Positions 1-10,428 of a DNA stretch of 41,713 bases are shown here, one piece after another. Position 1 is the first letter of the stretch, and each line of letters opens with the position of its first letter. Below the pieces are notes generated by a model that saw only the letters and a program-made list of their open reading frames with translations, did no database searches and was not told where the DNA came from. Position numbers and translations under genes: made by a program. This DNA is from an uncultured Acetobacteraceae bacterium (GTDB lineage Bacteria; Pseudomonadota; Alphaproteobacteria; Acetobacterales; Acetobacteraceae), in NCBI GenBank assembly GCA_937873205.1, contig CALMVO010000003.1:1-41713 (forward strand), written 5' to 3'.

Positions 1-2668
1 CGTCCGGACGCGGCGCCGGCTGCCGGGCTGGCCGTTGCTGCCCGCGCGGGCGGGTGGCGCGGGCCGCCAGCAGCACCGGGCCAGGCGGTCCGAACACGCC
101 GTCGGGCAGGACAACCGGCACCAGCATCCGCACGTCCAGCGCCGGCAGCACGTGCGGCAGCAGCTCCGCCCTGATCGACAGGCGGGACGGCAGGTCCGGG
201 GGCATCGCCGTCGGCCGCCGCCGCGTCAGCCAGCCGAGCTCGCCGGCCATACGCTCGGCGATGTCGAGCCGCAGCATGATCGGACCGCACGGCACCCAGC
301 CGAGCCGGGACAGGAAGGCCGGAGTCGCGTCGGCGGCATACGATTCAGCGGCGAGCGCCGGTCCGTCCGGCTGCGCCGCCGCGTCCTCCGCGGCCGCGTC
401 CGGCGGCGGCGCCCCCGGGGACGGCCGCAGCGGCGAGAGGGTCAGCGAGATCCGGCCCTCCGGCGGCAGGGCGGGCAGCGGGATGCCGGCCCGCAGCGCC
501 AGCAGGATCGCCCGCAGCCGCGCCGGCCGCGGCTTCAGCAGCGCCGGCATGAACAGCGCGTAACGGCCGGCGCGGACGCCCAGCGCCTTCAACCGCGCAC
601 GCACGAGGGCCGGGATCGGCGCCCGCGGCGCGCCCGGCACCAGCCCGCCCTGCTCGACCAGCCCATGCAGGATGCCGCGCAGCTCGGGATCGTCGGCGGC
701 GGCGCGCTCGGCTGTGAACAGCGGCGCCAGGCCCTGCGCCACCGCCGCCTCCACGAACGCCTGCAGCCGAGCCCGCACCCGCTCGCGCTGCGACCCGTCC
801 AGGAACTCGCTGTCCAGCACCTCGACCATCGGCCGCAGCAGCACCGGGCCAGGCCGCAGCCGGCCGACCGGGGACTGATTCCAACAGACCTGCCGGCCGT
901 CGGCGCTGAGCCCGAAGGCGCCGTCCGCCGCCGCCGCCAGCACCTGCACACGGCGTGGGATCTCGTCCCGCAGCGCCCGGCGCGCCGCCCGCAGCACCAG
1001 CCGCTTCTCCGGCCCCACCGCCTGCGGGTCGGGGATCAGCGAGAACCCGGACACGTGCCCGACCGAATGGCCCTCCACCACCACCTCGCCCTGCGCCGTC
1101 ACCGCCGACAGCAGCTCGGCGCCGTCGCCGCGCTCGGCTTCGTCCAGGCTGCGGATCAGCAGGGCGGCGCGGCGGTCGACGAAGCGCGCCGTCAGCCGCT
1201 CGTGCAGCGCATCCGACAGCAGGTCCTCGATCTCGCGCGCCCGCGCCTGCCAGGCGGGGGCGTCGGGGAGCCAGTCCTTCCGCGCGGCGATGTAGGCGCA
1301 TACCCGGACCCCAGACAGGCGCTGCATCAGCGTGTCGATGTCGCCGTCGGCGCGGTTCAGCGTGGCCAGCAGCTGCTCGAGCCAGCTCTCCGAGATCCGC
1401 CCGGCCCCCATCACCTCGTGGAACACCCGCGCGCACAGCCGGGTGTGGCTGTCGTCGCCCAACTTGCGGAAGTCGGGAATCTGGCAGGCCTCCCACAGCA
1501 GCCGCGTCGCCGAGCGGCCGACCGCGAGCCGCCGCACGTCGGGGTCCGCCGCCAGCGCCTGCAGCGTCTGCAGGTCGGACGCCTCGTTGCCCGACACCAG
1601 GCCGCGGACCCCGGGCGGCTGCAGCAGGCTTGCCAGCAGCGCGTCGGGCTCGGACAGGTCGAGCATGCTGTTGCGCCAGAACAGCTGCTCCAGCGGGTCG
1701 AAGCGATGCGCCTCCACCGCGCCCACGATCTCGTCCGGCATGGGCGCGCACGTGCCGGTGGTGCCGAAGCTGCCGTCGCGCATGCCCCGCCCGGCGCGGC
1801 CGGCGATCTGCGCCACCTCGGCCGCGGTGAGGCGCCGCGGCCGGGCACCGTCGAACTTTGACAGCCCGGCGAAGCCGACATGGTTCACGTCCATGTTGAG
1901 CCCCATGCCGATGGCGTCGGTGGCGACGAGGTAGTCGACCTCCTTGTCCTGGTAGAGCGCCACCTGCGCGTTGCGGGTGCGCGGGCTGAGCCGGCCCATC
2001 ACCACCGCGCAACCGCCGCGCCGGCGCCGGATCAGCTCGGCGATGGCGTAGACCTCGGCGGCCGAGAATGCGACCACGGCCGAGCGCGGCGGCAGCTTGG
2101 TCAGCTTGGTGCCGCCCACGTGCAGCAGCTGCGACAGCCGCGGCCGGGTCTCGATCTCGGCGGCGGGGACCAGGCGCTGCAGCAGCGGCCGGATCGTCTC
2201 GGCGCCCAGGAACATGGTCTCCACCAGCCCGCGCGCGTGCAGCAGCCGGTCGGTGAACACATGTCCGCGATCCGGGTCGGCGCAGAGCTGGATCTCGTCC
2301 ACTGCGACGAATTCCGGCCGCGGCATCTCGTCGCCGCCGAGATCCCGGCCTGTCCGGTTGATGGGATCGAGCGGCATCGCCTCGACGGTGCAGGAGAACC
2401 AGCGCGCCCCCGGCGGCACGATCTTCTCCTCCCCGGTGATCAGCCCGACCAGCGCCGCGCCCTTCTGCGCCACCATGCGGTCGTAGTTCTCGCGCGCCAG
2501 CAGGCGCAGCGGGAAGCCGATGATGCCCGAGCCGTGGCCCAGCAGCCGCTCCATCGCGAGATGGGTCTTGCCGGTGTTGGTCGGTCCCAGCACCGCCCTC
2601 ACGCGCGGGGCGAACGGACCGTGCCCGCCCGAAGAACCGGCATGGGACCGGGAAGGGGTATCCGTCAT
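1..2668 (-). CDS. SUV3-like superfamily II helicase (partial, C-terminus beyond the left edge)
   Basis: The frame is open from an ATG at 2668 to the window edge, giving at least 889 residues. The N-terminus has Walker A GPTNTGKT (residues 28-35), a conserved EEKIVP segment near residue 80 and the Walker B variant DEIQ at 124-127, followed by a segment of the type CADPDRGHVFTDRLLHARG. Motif VI reads QIAGRAGRG near nt 1805. Together these mark the SUV3/MgpS group of Ski2-like RNA helicases, which unwind RNA or RNA/DNA duplexes in an ATP-dependent way and partner with degradative RNases in mitochondria. Alphaproteobacterial members are long (about 900-1100 residues), so only a short C-terminal part should be missing. 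The region after residue 400 is Arg/Ala/Pro rich and poorly diagnostic. It is divergent from the aminopeptidase gene, with 137 bp between the starts. Family assignment is firm; the substrate in bacteria is not known to me. Confidence 0.9.
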   Translation of the reverse strand, partial: MTDTPSRSHAGSSGGHGPFAPRVRAVLGPTNTGKTHLAMERLLGHGSGIIGFPLRLLARENYDRMVAQKGAALVGLITGEEKIVPPGARWFSCTVEAMPLDPINRTGRDLGGDEMPRPEFVAVDEIQLCADPDRGHVFTDRLLHARGLVETMFLGAETIRPLLQRLVPAAEIETRPRLSQLLHVGGTKLTKLPPRSAVVAFSAAEVYAIAELIRRRRGGCAVVMGRLSPRTRNAQVALYQDKEVDYLVATDAIGMGLNMDVNHVGFAGLSKFDGARPRRLTAAEVAQIAGRAGRGMRDGSFGTTGTCAPMPDEIVGAVEAHRFDPLEQLFWRNSMLDLSEPDALLASLLQPPGVRGLVSGNEASDLQTLQALAADPDVRRLAVGRSATRLLWEACQIPDFRKLGDDSHTRLCARVFHEVMGAGRISESWLEQLLATLNRADGDIDTLMQRLSGVRVCAYIAARKDWLPDAPAWQARAREIEDLLSDALHERLTARFVDRRAALLIRSLDEAERGDGAELLSAVTAQGEVVVEGHSVGHVSGFSLIPDPQAVGPEKRLVLRAARRALRDEIPRRVQVLAAAADGAFGLSADGRQVCWNQSPVGRLRPGPVLLRPMVEVLDSEFLDGSQRERVRARLQAFVEAAVAQGLAPLFTAERAAADDPELRGILHGLVEQGGLVPGAPRAPIPALVRARLKALGVRAGRYALFMPALLKPRPARLRAILLALRAGIPLPALPPEGRISLTLSPLRPSPGAPPPDAAAEDAAAQPDGPALAAESYAADATPAFLSRLGWVPCGPIMLRLDIAERMAGELGWLTRRRPTAMPPDLPSRLSIRAELLPHVLPALDVRMLVPVVLPDGVFGPPGPVLLAARATRPRGQQRPARQPAPRPD

Positions 2669-2805
2669 GCAGGGATGGTCGGTCCGGCGGCGCCGGTTTG
2701 CAACCCGCAGGCTGGCCGTCGGGCGCTGCGTCGGGCGCTGCGACGCTTGACCGGTCCTCGCCGCCGCCGGACCGTCGCCCCCCCGCAGCCTCCGGAGCTT
2801 CCCCG

Positions 2806-4251
<1,446 letters not shown>

Positions 4252-4450
4252 CCGAAACACTCTGGTAACGTCATTGGGACTGAACCAAGTCATTTCCACG
4301 GATTATAGCTCGCAGCTGTTGCCGTCGCTCGATGCCCGAGACGGTTGTCGGTCGGCAGCATGGATCTCGGTCGGCACCACGCCGACGTTCACCGCGTGAT
4401 GTGCCGGCCGGCCCTGCCGCTCCGGATCGTTCAGAAGAGGATCTTCATCC

Positions 4451-4843
4451 ATGGCTCAGGCCGCAACGACCGACCACCTGGTCATCACGCTCCGCGATAC
4501 CATCGTGTCGATGGTCCGTCGGGACGGTCCGGATCTCTCCGCCCGCCAACTCGGTGTGTTCCTCACCTGCTACCTGCAGGAGGGCGCCCACACCGTCCGC
4601 GGCCTCGCGGCCGAGCTCAACGTGTCGAAGCCGGCGATCACGCGGGCGCTCGACCGGCTGGGCGAACTCGATCTGGCGCGCCGCAAGGTCGACCCGATGG
4701 ACCGCCGCTCGATCCTGGTGCAGCGGACGCTCAAGGGTGCCGCCTACCTGCGCGAGCTGCGCTCGATCATGGCCGAGGCCAGCGGCACCGGCCGCAAGGC
4801 GGCCGCCGCGGAGGAGCGTGGCGGACGCCGCGCCGCCGGCTGA
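4451..4843 (+). CDS. MarR-family winged-helix transcriptional regulator
   Basis: A 130-residue protein. Residues 30-95 form a winged helix-turn-helix: ARQLGVFLTCYL (helix 1), TVRGLAAELNVSKPAITRALDRLGELDLA (the HTH, with recognition helix around SKPAITRAL), then the wing RRKVDPMDRRSILVQRT with the D-x-R-DRR pattern typical of MarR proteins. The C-terminus is an Ala/Arg/Glu-rich tail that is probably disordered. The start is supported by an AGAGGAT Shine-Dalgarno about 10 nt upstream of 4451. Ligand and targets cannot be read from the sequence. The next gene, a small exported protein, follows after a hairpin terminator, so the two are probably separate transcripts. Confidence 0.85.
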   Translation: MAQAATTDHLVITLRDTIVSMVRRDGPDLSARQLGVFLTCYLQEGAHTVRGLAAELNVSKPAITRALDRLGELDLARRKVDPMDRRSILVQRTLKGAAYLRELRSIMAEASGTGRKAAAAEERGGRRAAG

Positions 4844-4887
4844 TCCGGGGGCGCAACCGACGGCCCGCTGGGGCGCTACCGCAGTCC

Positions 4888-4915
4888 CGGACCCGCACGT
4901 GGCGGGTCCGTCTTT
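4888..4915 (+). terminator. Hairpin terminator after the MarR gene
   Basis: A 9-bp perfect stem (4888-4896 with 4902-4910, arm cggacccgc) closes a 5-nt loop and is followed by TCTTT. It sits 45 bp after the MarR stop and 20 bp before the next gene's start. The position fits an intrinsic terminator; the T-run is short. Confidence 0.6.
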
Positions 4916-4935
4916 AGTCTGAAGGAATGTTCAAG

Positions 4936-5397
4936 ATGCGGATGGTCGCCCTCGCCTCCAGCCTACTTCTCGCGACGACCGCCGTCAGTGCCTCCGCGAT
5001 CGCGGCCGCCGATCCGACCAGCGGGCAGCCCGACGCCACCGTGCTGATTTCGGAGAAGGCGGCGGACATCGGCGTCGGCGCGACCTGGGGTGGCGGCACG
5101 CTGCACTACCATGGCCGGTCGTATCACTTCACGATCAAGGGGATCGACGTGGCCGCGGTCGGCTACTCGCACATCACCGGCCGTGGTCGCGTCTACGAGA
5201 TGAAGGATCTGCATTCCTTCAACGGCACCTACGTCGCGGCTGACGGCGAGGCGACCGCCGGTAGCGGTCTCGGCGGCCAGGTGCTGAAGAATGGCAACGG
5301 CGATGGCGTGCTGATCAAGATCGACGACCTCACCAAGGGCGCCCGCCTGGCCGGGGCCGCGCAGGGCATCACCCTGCAGCTGTCCGGCGTCAAGTAG
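4936..5397 (+). CDS. Small exported protein of unknown function
   Basis: The sequence has a clear Sec signal peptide (MRMVALASSLLLATTAVSAS..., probable cleavage after AIA-A near residue 25). The mature part has about 128 residues, many Gly and beta-prone segments, including GVGATWGGGTLHYHGRSYHF and SHITGRGRVYEMKDL. I recognise this pattern from recurrent uncharacterised proteobacterial exported proteins but cannot name a function. There are no Cys residues and no lipobox. An ATG at 4927 is also in frame, but the GAAGGA at 4921-4926 abuts it; the same Shine-Dalgarno lies an ideal 9 nt from the ATG at 4936, so that start was chosen. The gene ends in a strong hairpin shared with the convergent glycosyltransferase gene. 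Confidence 0.8.
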   Translation: MRMVALASSLLLATTAVSASAIAAADPTSGQPDATVLISEKAADIGVGATWGGGTLHYHGRSYHFTIKGIDVAAVGYSHITGRGRVYEMKDLHSFNGTYVAADGEATAGSGLGGQVLKNGNGDGVLIKIDDLTKGARLAGAAQGITLQLSGVK

Positions 5398-5408
5398 CCG
5401 ACGGTCGA

Positions 5409-5430
5409 CCGGCCCGCGCCTGCGGGCCGG
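5409..5430. terminator. Bidirectional hairpin between convergent genes
   Basis: A perfect 9-bp GC stem (ccggcccgc / gcgggccgg) with a 4-nt loop fills the 33-bp gap between the exported protein stop (5397) and the stop of the minus-strand glycosyltransferase (5431). Convergent placement suggests it terminates both transcripts. T-runs are short on both strands. Confidence 0.55.
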
Positions 5431-6423
5431 TTACCTCCACGCCCGGATCGTCCATGGGACCTGCGGCACCGCCACCAACAGGATGGACGCCGCCGGCCAC
5501 CGGAGACCGAGGAGCCCGGCCAGCAGTCCCCAAAGGACGAAACCCCAGTGCAGCGCCGAAACCGCCGCTGCCGGCAGCACCCTTCGGGCGGCCCGCTGAT
5601 ACAGATGTCCGCGATGCGCCTGCGCTAGGCGTTCGCCGGCGAATGCCCGGCGGCCGAGTGTGAGGAGGACGTCCCAGAGGATGCCGGTCAGCATCAGCGG
5701 CACCAGGATCGCCGCCCGCCCGCCACCGTCGGCCACCACGAATAGCGCGAGTCCGCCTGTCAGGAGCCCGGCCGGCTGACTGCCGACGTCGCCCAGGAAG
5801 ATCCGCGCCCGCGGGTAGTTGAACGGCAGGAAGCCGAGCAGTCCGGCGGCGGCCATCAGCATGACCGCGGCCAGCAGCGGATCGCCCAGCCACCAGCCGA
5901 GCCCGACGCCGGCGAGGCAGACGATCGCCGTGCTGCCCGCCGCGAGCCCGTTCAGCCCGTCGATGAAGTTGGTGGCGTTGGTGGTCAGCATCAGCCAGCC
6001 GAGCGCCACCACCAGGCCCGGCCCCAGCAGCGGCCAGGGCGGCAGCGTGCCGGCGCCGGCCAGCGCCGCCACCACCACCAGGGCTGCCGCGGCGAGCTGG
6101 GCGCCGAGCTTGGCGCGGTAGCCGAACTGGCGCAGGTCGTCGAGCCAGGACACCGTCGCCAGCAGCAGCACCGCGGCCAGCAGCGGAACGGCCGCCGTCC
6201 ATCGGCCGGCGGACCCGGGCAGCAGCGCCAGCAGGGTGGGGGTGCCGAGCAGGATCGCCGCCACCATGCCGACGCCGCCGCCCTTGGGCGTTGGCCGCGC
6301 ATGCGCGCTGCGGGCGCCGGGCACGTCCATCACCGCCAGCCGGATCATCATCCGTACCAGGGCCGCCGAGAGCAGGATCGCCAGCGCGGCCAGGCCGAGG
6401 CAGGCCTGGATCGGCCAGGGCAT
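5431..6423 (-). CDS. WecA/MraY-like glycosyl transferase family 4 (polyprenyl-phosphate sugar-1-phosphate transferase)
   Basis: An integral membrane enzyme, about 330 residues with around ten hydrophobic segments, that transfers a sugar-1-phosphate from a UDP-sugar to undecaprenyl phosphate, starting a lipid-linked glycan. Diagnostic motifs in order are DVPGARSAHARPTPKGGG after TM1, the Asp pair in SWLDD, NATNFIDGLNGLAAG (the NFxDGxxGL nucleotide/Mg site), FLGDVGS, and a C-terminal HRGHLYQR resembling the WecA 'HxHLHH' loop. The start is uncertain: the ATG at 6423 lies just before TM1, but the frame stays open to 6543 with GTG codons at 6456 and 6489. It is divergent from the FlaA1-like dehydratase gene, and together they suggest O-antigen or exopolysaccharide synthesis. 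The sugar substrate cannot be read from the sequence. Confidence 0.85.
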   Translation of the reverse strand: MPWPIQACLGLAALAILLSAALVRMMIRLAVMDVPGARSAHARPTPKGGGVGMVAAILLGTPTLLALLPGSAGRWTAAVPLLAAVLLLATVSWLDDLRQFGYRAKLGAQLAAAALVVVAALAGAGTLPPWPLLGPGLVVALGWLMLTTNATNFIDGLNGLAAGSTAIVCLAGVGLGWWLGDPLLAAVMLMAAAGLLGFLPFNYPRARIFLGDVGSQPAGLLTGGLALFVVADGGGRAAILVPLMLTGILWDVLLTLGRRAFAGERLAQAHRGHLYQRAARRVLPAAAVSALHWGFVLWGLLAGLLGLRWPAASILLVAVPQVPWTIRAWR

Positions 6424-6531
6424 GCCGGCCACCGGTGGCGTGGGGAGGAAAGTCACGATCGGCGTCCCGTCCGCGCGGGTGCGCGCCACGGCCTTCTTGA
6501 GCAGGGGAGGCTGGGCTATAGGGATGCCGCC

Positions 6532-8556
6532 ATGCCCTCGCAACGCCCCTCGGACGAACCGGAACGGCCAGGTCCGGCGCCGGCCGAACCGACCCGGGAC
6601 CGCGCGCTGCTCCCGTCGCGGTTCGGGGCATCACGGCGGCTGCGACCGCTGAACCGCATCCTGGTCAATATGGCGCTGGACGGGGCGCTGGCGGCGGTGG
6701 CGGCGCCACTGGCGCGCTGGCTGGCCGACCCGGGCGGCGGGCTGCTCCACCCGCTCTGGTTCCTGGCCGGCGGCGCCATCACGCTGCTGGTCGGCGGCGT
6801 GCCGTTCCGGGTGTCGCAGCAATACTGGCGCTTCTCGGGCGTGGCCGACCTGCTGGGTATCGCCGGCGGCTCGGTCGCCAGCGCCATCCTGTTCGCGGCC
6901 CTGCTGCTGCTGACCGGCTTCCGCCTGCCCAGCGTCGCCTTCCCGATCATCCACGCCCTGACGCTGCTGGTGCTGCTGGGCGGCTTGCGCATCGTCTACC
7001 GGCTGTCGCAGGGCCGGCTGGCCGGCGGCGGCGGTGCAGACCTCCAGCGCGTGCTGCTGGTCGGCGCCGACCAGGCCTCCGACCTGTTCCTGCGCGCGGT
7101 GCGGCGGGCGCAATCGACGCCGCTGCGGATCACCGGCCTCCTGACGCGCGGCAGCCATCAGCCGGGCCGGCGCATCCACGGCGTGCCGATCCTGGGCACG
7201 GTGGGCGGCGTCGCCGGCGTGCTGGACCGGTTGGAGCGGGCCGGCCGGCGTCCGGACGGGCTGGTGGTGACCGACCCCGAGCTTCGCGGCGAGGACCTGG
7301 CCGCGGTGATCCGGGCGGCGGAGGCGCTGTCGATCCCGGTCGGCCGGGTGCCCGACCCGACCGCGCTCTCGCCCGCCACCCGGGTCGAGCTGCGCCCGGT
7401 GGTGATCGAGGACCTGCTCAACCGGCCCGAGGTGGCGCTGGACCGCGCCGCCATGGCCCGGCTGGTCGCCGGCCGCCGCGTGCTGGTCACCGGCGCCGGC
7501 GGCACCATCGGCGCCGAGCTGGCGCGCCAGCTGGCCGCCCTGTCGCCGGAGCGGCTGGTGCTGCTCGACCACGGCGAGTTCGCGCTCTGGCAGATCGACC
7601 TCGAGCTGGCCGAGTCGGTGCCTGCACTGGCCCGACACGGCGTGGTGGCCGACATCCGCGACCCGGTCCGGCTGGCCGCGGTGTTCGCCCTGCACCGGCC
7701 GGAGATCGTGTTCCACGCGGCGGCGCTGAAGCACGTGCCGATCGTCGAGGCGAACCCATCCGAGGGCATGCTGACCAACATCGTCGGCACCCGCCACGTC
7801 GCCGATGCCGCGCGCGCCGTCGGCACCACGGAGATGGTGCTGATCTCGACCGACAAGGCGGTCAACCCCAGCAGCCTGATGGGCGCCTCCAAGCGCGCCG
7901 CCGAGATGTACTGCCAGTCGCTCGACGTCGAGGCGCGCCGGGTCGGCCAGGGCATGCGCTGCACCACCGTGCGGTTCGGCAACGTGCTGGGCAGCACCGG
8001 CTCGGTGGTGCCGCTGTTCCGACGCCAGCTCGAGCGCGGCGGCCCGCTCACCGTGACCCACCCCGAGATGCGGCGCTACTTCATGACGGTCCCCGAGGCC
8101 GTGGGGCTGGTGCTGCAGGCCAGTGCGCTCGCCGGAGCCGGCACCGACACCGATCGGCTGCTGCAGGCGGGCGGCATCTTCGTGCTGGACATGGGGCCGC
8201 CCGTGAAGATCGTCGACCTGGCGCGGCAGATGATCCGGCTGGCAGGCTTGCGTCCCGACCATGACGTGCAGATCCGCTATACCGGCCTGCGCCCGGGCGA
8301 GAAGCTGTTCGAGGAGCTGTTCCACGGCAGCGAGCCGCCGGTGCAGACCCGCCATCCCGGCCTGCTGGTGGCGACGCCGCGGCTGCAGGACTCGCACGCG
8401 GTCGGCCAGGCGCTGGACTCGATCGAGGCCGCCTGCCGCGCCGGACGTGCGGAGCCGGCGCTGGCGCTGCTGAAGCGGCTGGTGCCGGAGTTCGAGCACA
8501 ACCCGGCCGGCGATACCCGGCTGACACAGCCCGAACCGGAAGGGGCCCTCCCATGA
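6532..8556 (+). CDS. FlaA1/CapD/WbpM-like membrane UDP-sugar 4,6-dehydratase/epimerase
   Basis: A 674-residue protein. Residues 40-160 contain four hydrophobic helices. Residues 165-300 form a CoA-binding-like Rossmann region, and residues 315-620 are the SDR catalytic domain. It has the NAD motif VTGAGGTIGAE, HAAALKHVPIVE, the STDKAVNPSSLMGASK segment in which Met replaces the usual catalytic Tyr (M-x3-K, typical of the inverting FlaA1/PseB/WbpM dehydratases), VRFGNVLGS and GLRPGEKLFEEL. Known members convert UDP-GlcNAc to 4-keto-6-deoxy sugars for O-antigen or capsule. The stop overlaps the next gene's start by 4 nt (ATGA), so the pair is translationally coupled. This fits a dehydratase feeding a keto-sugar to the aminotransferase. 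The start at 6532 gives a short basic cytosolic N-terminus; no strong Shine-Dalgarno is visible. Confidence 0.9.
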   Translation: MPSQRPSDEPERPGPAPAEPTRDRALLPSRFGASRRLRPLNRILVNMALDGALAAVAAPLARWLADPGGGLLHPLWFLAGGAITLLVGGVPFRVSQQYWRFSGVADLLGIAGGSVASAILFAALLLLTGFRLPSVAFPIIHALTLLVLLGGLRIVYRLSQGRLAGGGGADLQRVLLVGADQASDLFLRAVRRAQSTPLRITGLLTRGSHQPGRRIHGVPILGTVGGVAGVLDRLERAGRRPDGLVVTDPELRGEDLAAVIRAAEALSIPVGRVPDPTALSPATRVELRPVVIEDLLNRPEVALDRAAMARLVAGRRVLVTGAGGTIGAELARQLAALSPERLVLLDHGEFALWQIDLELAESVPALARHGVVADIRDPVRLAAVFALHRPEIVFHAAALKHVPIVEANPSEGMLTNIVGTRHVADAARAVGTTEMVLISTDKAVNPSSLMGASKRAAEMYCQSLDVEARRVGQGMRCTTVRFGNVLGSTGSVVPLFRRQLERGGPLTVTHPEMRRYFMTVPEAVGLVLQASALAGAGTDTDRLLQAGGIFVLDMGPPVKIVDLARQMIRLAGLRPDHDVQIRYTGLRPGEKLFEELFHGSEPPVQTRHPGLLVATPRLQDSHAVGQALDSIEAACRAGRAEPALALLKRLVPEFEHNPAGDTRLTQPEPEGALP

Positions 8557-9746
8557 GCAATGCCGCCAGTCCCGTCACCTCCCATCCCGCCGGGTTCCGG
8601 CAGGTGGCCTTCCTCGACCTCGCGGCGCAGCAGGCGCGCATGGCGCCAGCACTCCGGGCCCGGCTGGAGACCGTGCTCGGGCACTGCCAGTTCGTGCTGG
8701 GCCCCGAGGTCGCCGAGCTCGAGGGCCGGCTCGCCGCCTTCTGCGGCGCCGCGCACTGCGTGGGGCTGAGCTCGGGCACCGACGCGCTGCAGATCGCCAT
8801 GATGGCGGCCGGGATCGGCCCCGGCTGCGCGGTGTTCCTGCCGGCCTTCACCTACACCGCCACCGCCGAGGTGCCGCTGGTGCTGGGGGCCACCCCGGTC
8901 TTCGTGGACGTGGATCCCGACACCTTCCAGATCGACCCCGTCCACCTGCGCGCGCGCATCCGCGAGGTCCGCCAGGAGGGTGGGCTGCGTCCGGCCGCGA
9001 TCATAGGCGTCGACCTGTTCGGGCAGCCCGCACCCTGGGAGGCGCTGCGCGAGATCGCCGGCGAGGCCGGCCTGTTCCTGCTCGACGACTGCGCGCAGAG
9101 CTTTGGCGGCAGCCTGGGCGGACGCCGGCTCGGCCGCGAGGCCGACGCCACCGCGATCAGCTTCTTCCCGTCCAAGCCGCTCGGCGGCTACGGCGACGGC
9201 GGCGCGCTGCTCACCGACTGCGCCGACCGCGCCCGGCTCTATCGCAGCCTGCGCTCGCACGGCGAGGGCGAGACCCGCTACGACGTGCTGCGCACCGGCA
9301 TGAACGGCCGCCTCGACACGCTGCAGGCGGCGGTGCTGCTGGCCAAGCTCGACCTGTTCGAGGACGAGCTCGCCCGGCGCGAGCGGATCGCCTGCGCCTA
9401 CGACGTCGGGCTGGGCCCCCATCTGCGGATCCCTGCGCGGGTGCCCGGCAGCACCAGCGCCTGGGCGGTCTACGCGGTGCTGCTGCCCGGGGCCGAGGCC
9501 CGCGACGCGCTGCAGGCGGAGCTGCGGGGCTGCGGCGTGCCGACCGCGATCTACTATCCGCGGCCCCTGCACCTGCAGCCGGCCTACCGTCCGCACCACG
9601 ACGGCAGCGCGCTGCCAGTCTCGGAGGACCTCGCCCGGCGGATCCTGGCGCTGCCGATCCATCCCGAACTGAGCGATGCCGACATCCGCCATGTCGTGGA
9701 GGCCGTGGTGGACTCGCTGCGTGTGGCGGGGATCGGGCCCGGTTAG
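8553..9746 (+). CDS. DegT/DnrJ/EryC1/StrS-type sugar aminotransferase
   Basis: A 397-residue PLP enzyme of aminotransferase fold type I that aminates a keto-sugar nucleotide. Visible signatures are SSGTDAL (73-79, phosphate binding), LLDDCAQSFGG (Asp 178/179, pyridine nitrogen contact) and SFFPSKPLGGYGDGG with the Schiff-base Lys 208. The MNGRLDTLQAAVL segment and a C-terminal YYPRPLHLQPAY are also typical of the family. It starts inside the end of the dehydratase gene (ATGA overlap). The likely pathway is UDP-sugar to 4-keto (or 3-keto) sugar to amino sugar for LPS or exopolysaccharide. Whether it acts at C3 (WbpE-like) or C4 (PseC-like) cannot be decided here. The gene is followed at once by a degenerate family B repeat. 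Confidence 0.92.
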   Translation: MSNAASPVTSHPAGFRQVAFLDLAAQQARMAPALRARLETVLGHCQFVLGPEVAELEGRLAAFCGAAHCVGLSSGTDALQIAMMAAGIGPGCAVFLPAFTYTATAEVPLVLGATPVFVDVDPDTFQIDPVHLRARIREVRQEGGLRPAAIIGVDLFGQPAPWEALREIAGEAGLFLLDDCAQSFGGSLGGRRLGREADATAISFFPSKPLGGYGDGGALLTDCADRARLYRSLRSHGEGETRYDVLRTGMNGRLDTLQAAVLLAKLDLFEDELARRERIACAYDVGLGPHLRIPARVPGSTSAWAVYAVLLPGAEARDALQAELRGCGVPTAIYYPRPLHLQPAYRPHHDGSALPVSEDLARRILALPIHPELSDADIRHVVEAVVDSLRVAGIGPG

Positions 9747-9747
9747 G

Positions 9748-9808
9748 AAGACCAGGAGCGCTGCCCCTGGACCCCGCCGGGGCCGCGGCCTCCGGACCCC
9801 GTGGTCTT
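9748..9808. repeat. Family B REP-like repeat, degenerate copy
   Basis: The segment begins 2 nt after the aminotransferase stop, has the core CTGCCCCTGGACCCCGCC and ends with an inverted arm (AAGACCA ... TGGTCTT). The second half differs from the other four copies, so it is an old or diverged member. It probably folds into a hairpin and may end transcription. Confidence 0.6.
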
Positions 9809-9865
9809 GCTACCGCTCCGAATGAAGAACTGCTAGACGGCGCCGATGCGGGGTAGGGATTGGGC

Positions 9866-10213
9866 ATGGCCGAGAAGACCTACGGACGAGCGCGCCTGGT
9901 CCTGGCGCTGCTGTCGCTGCTGGGCGCCCAGCCGGCGCTGGCGCAGACCAAGCCTGTCGATCCCGGCAACACCGAGAGCCTGACGGTGACCGGGCACCGG
10001 CAGCATTTCGAGAGCGCGCCGGTGCCCGGGCCGCCCCTGCCGCCGCCGCCGGACAAGCCGCCGGTGCATCTGGGCCGCTACAAGATCTCCGGCGACCAGG
10101 AGCAGCACGACGGCATCGACGCCCAGACCGGCGCCCAGATCGGCGCGTTCGGCACCGCCTATACCGGCGCCAGCCCGGTCGCCGGCGGCCTGGCGGCGCA
10201 ACACCCGAATTAG
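9866..10213 (+). CDS. Small exported proline-rich hypothetical protein
   Basis: A 115-residue protein with a signal peptide (basic KTYGRAR, then LVLALLSLLGAQPALAQ, with probable cleavage after ALA). The mature part has TVTGHRQHFE, a run PGPPLPPPPDKPP and a Gly/Ala-rich tail. No family is recognised and there are no Cys residues. The ATG at 9866 has AGGGA 6 nt upstream; a TTG at 9860 is also in frame. It is likely periplasmic or envelope-attached. It stands alone, followed by about 215 bp in which I see no gene. Confidence 0.6.
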   Translation: MAEKTYGRARLVLALLSLLGAQPALAQTKPVDPGNTESLTVTGHRQHFESAPVPGPPLPPPPDKPPVHLGRYKISGDQEQHDGIDAQTGAQIGAFGTAYTGASPVAGGLAAQHPN

Positions 10214-10428
10214 GCGCCTGCGGCGGGACGGTGATCGCCGTGTCATCAGCCAGTTCGTCTACGTGATCGGCAAGCCGCCGGGGTGGAAGATCAGGCCGGC
10301 GATCTGCTGACGCGTCGTCCACCATCTTGCCGACTGTCGAGGCCGGCGACCCGCGCGAGGCGTGAGTTTGACGTGGGAGGCCCGGGTATCAGCGTCAGCC
10401 GACGCGAAACGTTGATCGGGAAGAGTTC

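Noticed and set aside
2720-2755. Tandem GTCGGGCGCTGC repeat between the helicase and aminopeptidase genes
   Set aside because: Two short copies in GC-rich DNA. No clear structure or function and it could arise by chance.
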